This document shows positions 20,114 through 23,984 of a stretch of DNA of 23,984 nucleotides, in pieces (within the stretch, counting starts at the first letter, position 1; the number at the start of each line of letters is the position of its first letter). Source of the DNA: Basidiobolus ranarum. Taxonomy: Eukaryota > Basidiobolomycota > Basidiobolomycetes > Basidiobolales. Position numbers and translations under genes: made by a program. Where the stretch lies: assembly GCA_040143965.1 (NCBI GenBank), contig JASJQH010007034.1, positions 1 through 23,984 on the forward strand, given 5' to 3'. The notes under the pieces are model-generated. The model made no database searches. It was not told the DNA's origin and saw only the letters and a list, made by a program, of their open reading frames with translations.

Positions 20114-22318
20114 TCGCGATGTGTTACCTCTTAGACACGAACACAAAGCTTGGTTACTTGATCGTTAATGTGCCAAGCTCGTAATCAACCTATGTATTCC
20201 TTGTGGGATCACTTATTTTGTATTAGTCATGCTTACTAACCACATTCTCTCAATACTGCTCATGTTTGATAGCCACATTCCCTCTATCTTATCAAGTAGC
20301 TCTACTAAATGTTTGTGAGTGTATTCGTTGCTGGTACCTTTGTAAGACGTATGGACTTGGACTAAAGAAACAATATCCAATCATATAGAAATACTGATCT
20401 TAGATAGCTCAAACTGGTACTTAGTTAGCCCATCATACCCCAAAATAACAATTACTCTACGTTATTACGGTCCATTGGTATGCTACTTTAACACCATCAA
20501 GCACATCTTGACATTAGGTTTACTTCATCTCATGATGTAGTACAGCAATCTAATCAGATGTTTAGTGATTGTGTTTAGTGATTACAGATCCAATTTACCT
20601 GAAACATTCTTACATCAATAGCTGGTAGATTGCTGCAACTTACACAATCTGGTGCATAGGTGAGGGCCCTAACCCTTGAAAATGCAAAGGAAAGAACTTG
20701 TTTATGCCCAGGCGCAGAATAGCCTCTAGAACTCGGCTAATAAGAGAAAGAAAGACTACCCCAAAGATTAAATAGTCACTTGATTATATATTGCTGTGAA
20801 GATATTGCTGACCCTTTGTGTTAGTCATGTTATTAACTTAAATTCTAAAAATAAATCTGCTTCCAAAGGTAGTATATTGTATATATAATAGTGCAAATGT
20901 CTTCAAGTGAAAATATTTCCATATTTTGCTTGTTTGTCTAGTAGATATTTATCAGCATTATGCAGGCAGTATGACTAATTTGAATATTGGCGCAGTTACA
21001 CTGCTTTTCTTTCTCAGTACTTCAGAATTGTCACTCGACTCTGAAGATATGTATATGTACAAACATTTGAATACAGATCGAAATAGTCAACTTACTCCAC
21101 TTGGCCGCGATCTTTGTATGTGTAATGTGATTATCATACATCGCATAAAACTCAGAAAAATATACATATTGGATGCAAGATTCCCCATTTAAGCAGAAGA
21201 CATAAATCTAGCAATCTTAATACAAGCACATTACTAATCAGCATATCTGCTGAGTTGCTTATTTGTGTAACTACAAGAATTCCCACTATGAATCAGATTA
21301 CCATAAGATTGGAGCTGGTATTATAAAAGATAGGCCAAGACATGTGGTATGCAAGTGTGAGTTCTTGAACTGTACTATTTGCTGTGCCATACATGTTTGG
21401 TGTATCTTTACGGACACATTTACAGTACACATTGAAATAAATGCAAGTGTGGGTATTGTGCCTGTGTTGTTGTGGCAATATGTAGAGACTTTCATTACAC
21501 TGCTAGATATGATGGTATCGCATCATCATTAGCATATCTATCATTCACCCTTGTTAAAACCTAAACTATCTCATCCTTGGTAGGCATCAATATACTGTCT
21601 TGCTATTTATATCACAGGTTGTATTCGAGCTCATATGTGGATATATAAGGTGCAATTAATATTACACTTACTTAGAGCATTGTACATTTGACTTGTGATC
21701 AAACAATTCTTATCTGATATTCTTTTTTTCCTTCCAAAATTCCCTGATTTCTTTTGACAAAACTCCTTCCACATGCTTCAAACTTTGTTTCAAGATCCGG
21801 TTGGTAACTGTCATGAAGTACATCATGTATCCTCTTAGATTGCGGACATGACTCTCGATATAGAGTTATGGGTTTTAATTTGGCCAGTTTTGCTAGCACA
21901 TTTGGATCGTGATTGAAAGATTTATGTACTTAACATTATTTGGCTAGGGAAGGATGGACAACCAACAAGGACTACCACATAAATCTCCATGTAAAGTTGG
22001 GGGAATTGAGTGTAGAGCTTGATCTCCTTAGATATCTATATGATAAGGCAATTATATTTTCGCCAGTAGTTTTTAGATCCTGGATAGAAATAGCATCTTA
22101 AAAAGTGTGCTGATGGTAGTTCAAACAGCAATATAAACTAACATAAGCCTTATGGCCCGCTCCTATATTTCAATTTTTTATTTAGTTTAGTGGCTGATAT
22201 CGTTCTATTTTGCCAGTTGTATTAACTTGATTTGGGATTTACAAAGCGGCTCTATTTGTATTGGTAGAATTCTTGACATGTCTATGGTATAGTCTAAAAA
22301 TGAATATATTCAATGAAC
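20114..22318. other. Gene-poor AT-rich region
   Basis: About 2.2 kb. A 12-bp direct repeat TGTTTAGTGATT occurs at 20559-20570 and 20572-20583. A minus-strand open stretch at about 21699-21920 is coding-like, but no partner exon was found. Other open stretches, such as 21263-21532, overlap frames on both strands and resemble no family. No RNA gene seen. Confidence 0.45.
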
Positions 22319-22858
22319 CTACTCATGCCAGATGAATGATACTCCTTCCCCTGGATAGAAGTTGACGTATGTAGTAATGTAGGGACCTCCTTCCCCATCG
22401 ATGTAGTAGTTCCAGTCACTAGTGTAGACACTACCATCATCATTAATACTCTCCACCACCGCAACATGTCCATATGAATCACAGCCTTGATAGCCTGGTT
22501 GAATAGCAATGATAGAAGGAACGCGTGGCTCATCAGAGACTACCCAGCCTTCAGTATTCATAGCACTTTCTGGCCAGGTCTTGGCATTACCCCACCATTG
22601 GGTGTGGTAGCAGGTAAGTTGATAGTAGCGAGCATCAGCCCAATCAGTACATTGGCCGTTATCAAAGCGAAACTGAAGAGGGCAAGCGTAGAGGTCTGTA
22701 AGTCCCGGGAGTGCACCTTGTAAGTCAGCTACTGCAGTATTGTTCAGTGTCGAGGAGTTTATAGATTTCTCCGAAGTTGGAAGAGCTTGCGTGACCTGAC
22801 AAAAGAAGCTAACAGCAGCCAAAATGGTGCCAGGTAATACTGAGGTGATTTTAACCAT
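22319..22858 (-). CDS. Secreted CHAP-domain amidase/peptidase (putative peptidoglycan hydrolase)
   Basis: Single-exon gene, 179 residues. Signal peptide about 1-25 (core ILAAVSFFCQV, end near TQALP), then a short Ser/Thr/Asn linker with possible N-glycosylation sites, then a CHAP (NlpC/P60-fold) domain at about 58-179. Catalytic residues by family pattern: Cys70 in NGQCTDWADARYY, His131 in SYGHVAVVES, and the third polar residue in SDWNYY (Asp148 or Asn150). WWGNAKTWPESA and PSIIAIQPGYQG match the usual CHAP middle. Bacterial and phage CHAP enzymes cut peptidoglycan as N-acetylmuramoyl-L-alanine amidases or endopeptidases. A fungus has no peptidoglycan, so action on bacterial walls is the natural inference. 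The extra cysteines (59, 83, 126) suggest disulfides and adaptation to secretion. A second copy starts at 23881. Confidence 0.92.
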   Translation of the reverse strand: MVKITSVLPGTILAAVSFFCQVTQALPTSEKSINSSTLNNTAVADLQGALPGLTDLYACPLQFRFDNGQCTDWADARYYQLTCYHTQWWGNAKTWPESAMNTEGWVVSDEPRVPSIIAIQPGYQGCDSYGHVAVVESINDDGSVYTSDWNYYIDGEGGPYITTYVNFYPGEGVSFIWHE

Positions 22859-22910
22859 GATTTCGAATGTTGAGTAAAACTATTGATGCTGTGATGCCAG
22901 TCCAAGGTTC

Positions 22911-22920
22911 AATATTTATA
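22911..22920 (-). promoter_or_regulatory. TATA box of the CHAP gene
   Basis: TATAAATATT on the minus strand, about 53-62 nt upstream of the ATG at 22856-22858. Confidence 0.5.
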
Positions 22921-23780
22921 CACAATCACCTCCGTTATTCATTTCAATCCATCATTTTCATTTGATATCATATTTCGGATTGTATTACTAAACAAAGATA
23001 GAATCCACCATAATAGGGCATGTTGGTCTAGAACAGTATCCTATATGAAGTAACTACTTCTTAGATCGCATCTCTTTCCTATTTTAGATGAGGTTTGAAG
23101 AAAGAGGCACATGTTACTAATCAAGATTTTCGTTTCTAGCAGTATAACAACCCGTGATTGGGGATATAGTCGTCACTTATTAGCAACAGGAGGCTATATC
23201 GCTACAATATCTCAACAATGTAGCTTCAATCATACTCTCATTATTAGAAGCCACCTCAAACTCGTCTTTAACCGATATGGCTGCATCTAAGTCTCAAGCT
23301 TTTGTATGGTAATATCATACATCGATAAAATCATTATACTTACAACTACTTGCTAAGCGTGGCTTAGTAACGATTGAAATCCATATCCATTGAGGAGCAG
23401 AAGTTACAATCTATCGTCTTTGGAATGCTACTATGGGATTTTCTTTATTAAATAATACATTCTTTTTCGCCCAGAGTATATATATCAGTTCTCTATATGA
23501 GGCAACTTTCGGTTAACCGACAGTGAAATACTTGGGAATTTCTGTGGATATTGCAATATTGGACGTTACGGGACTTTGCCAAGAGCATCCACATAATAAT
23601 CACTTCGTCAGCTTCTACCCTTGATTCGCATAAAATACTATGATGGTCACTTTGTTAAGGCACTGAGTTGTATAAATTTCTATTTTAGCTAAACCTGATT
23701 TAAAATTTTTTTAATCCATTTTAGGCATGTGTGATTTATTTCCTGTAAGTTTTTATATTTAACAGATATGGTTTGCGTTG

Positions 23781-23790
23781 GTTACGTAAC
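23781..23790. promoter_or_regulatory. Second GTTACGTAAC palindrome
   Basis: Identical to the decamer at 3250-3259; a bZIP/Yap-type TTACGTAA core. Here it is downstream of a gene end, so a regulatory role is doubtful. Confidence 0.2.
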
Positions 23791-23880
23791 ATACGATTGA
23801 CGATCTAACTTGTACTGATTTGGCGTTTGATTTATAAATATATCTATAGTGTAGTCTAAAAATGAACATCTTTAATGAAC

Positions 23881-23984
23881 CTATTCATGCCAGATGAATG
23901 ATACTCCTTCCCCTGGATAGAAGTTGACGTATGTAGTAATGTAGGGACCTCCTTCCCCATCGATGTAGTAGTTCCAGTCACTAG
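23881..23984 (-). CDS. Second CHAP-domain protein gene, 3' end only
   Basis: The last 33 codons and stop of a second CHAP gene, cut by the right edge. It aligns without gaps to 22319-22422. One base of the 104 differs (23884 versus 22322), changing GAG to GAA for the last residue, which is synonymous. The visible part holds SDWNYY and ends FIWHE, so the C-terminal half of the active site is kept. About 38 bp of 3' flank are also similar (22281-22318 versus 23843-23880) but more diverged. This is a recent direct duplication in the same orientation with a 1562-bp period. Confidence 0.9.
   Translation of the reverse strand, partial: SDWNYYIDGEGGPYITTYVNFYPGEGVSFIWHE

Larger units (their letters stand above)
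22859..23880. other. Spacer between the two CHAP copies
   Basis: About 1 kb AT-rich sequence with the promoter of the left CHAP gene on one side and the 3' flank of the right copy on the other. The GTTACGTAAC palindrome recurs at 23781-23790. No gene seen. Confidence 0.5.

Noticed and set aside
21263-21532. Overlapping open frames on both strands
   Set aside because: Three frames are open at once, which suggests a stop-poor stretch; none resembles a known protein.
1-23984. CRISPR arrays, rRNA or tRNA genes, LTR or virus-like elements, large terminal repeats
   Set aside because: I looked for spaced direct repeats, cloverleaf folds, paired long terminal repeats and polymerase or capsid motifs and saw none that could be supported.

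Overview
The window looks like nuclear DNA of a fungus, most likely an early-diverging, intron-rich lineage. Genes are on both strands, not in operons. They are interrupted by short GT-AG introns, mostly 50-80 nt, and separated by AT-rich spacers. The protein set fits a fungus: a metacaspase with a Q/N-rich prodomain, a PMP47-type peroxisomal carrier, a P450, a DHA2-type MFS exporter and secreted Thr-rich and CHAP proteins. A Basidiobolus/Conidiobolus-like (Zoopagomycota) source is my inference and is not proven by the sequence.

Layout. 1-1522 (+): 3' part of a metacaspase with four near-identical 24-bp Q/N-rich repeats at the window edge. 1912-3174 (+): complete seven-exon peroxisomal carrier. 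3523-7379 (+): a 23-exon gene that I identify as a PPP1R21 (KLRAQ / TTKRSYEDQ) homologue, 773 aa, colinear from end to end with the animal FERRY-complex subunit. These three lie head to tail and look like housekeeping genes. 7380-8700 is gene-poor. 8701-9555 (-): secreted Thr-rich repeat protein. 9556-12473: long gene-poor AT-rich tract with a few coding-like relics.

12474-14411 (-): seven-exon cytochrome P450, followed divergently by a two-exon orphan gene (15114-16581, +) and a six-exon MFS drug-type exporter (17565-19479, +). This part has an accessory or secondary-metabolism flavour. 19809-20113 (-): possible small, perhaps decaying, membrane-protein gene. 20114-22318: mostly empty. 22319-22858 (-): secreted CHAP-domain amidase of bacterial style. 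A second, almost identical copy begins at 23881 and runs off the right edge, so this is a recent tandem duplication with a 1562-bp period.

The most notable items are the fungal PPP1R21 homologue, the duplicated CHAP hydrolase, the orphan Cys/His-rich protein, and the P450 with a non-canonical I-helix. All exon models were built by hand from reading-frame continuity, splice consensus and family similarity. No database search was run.
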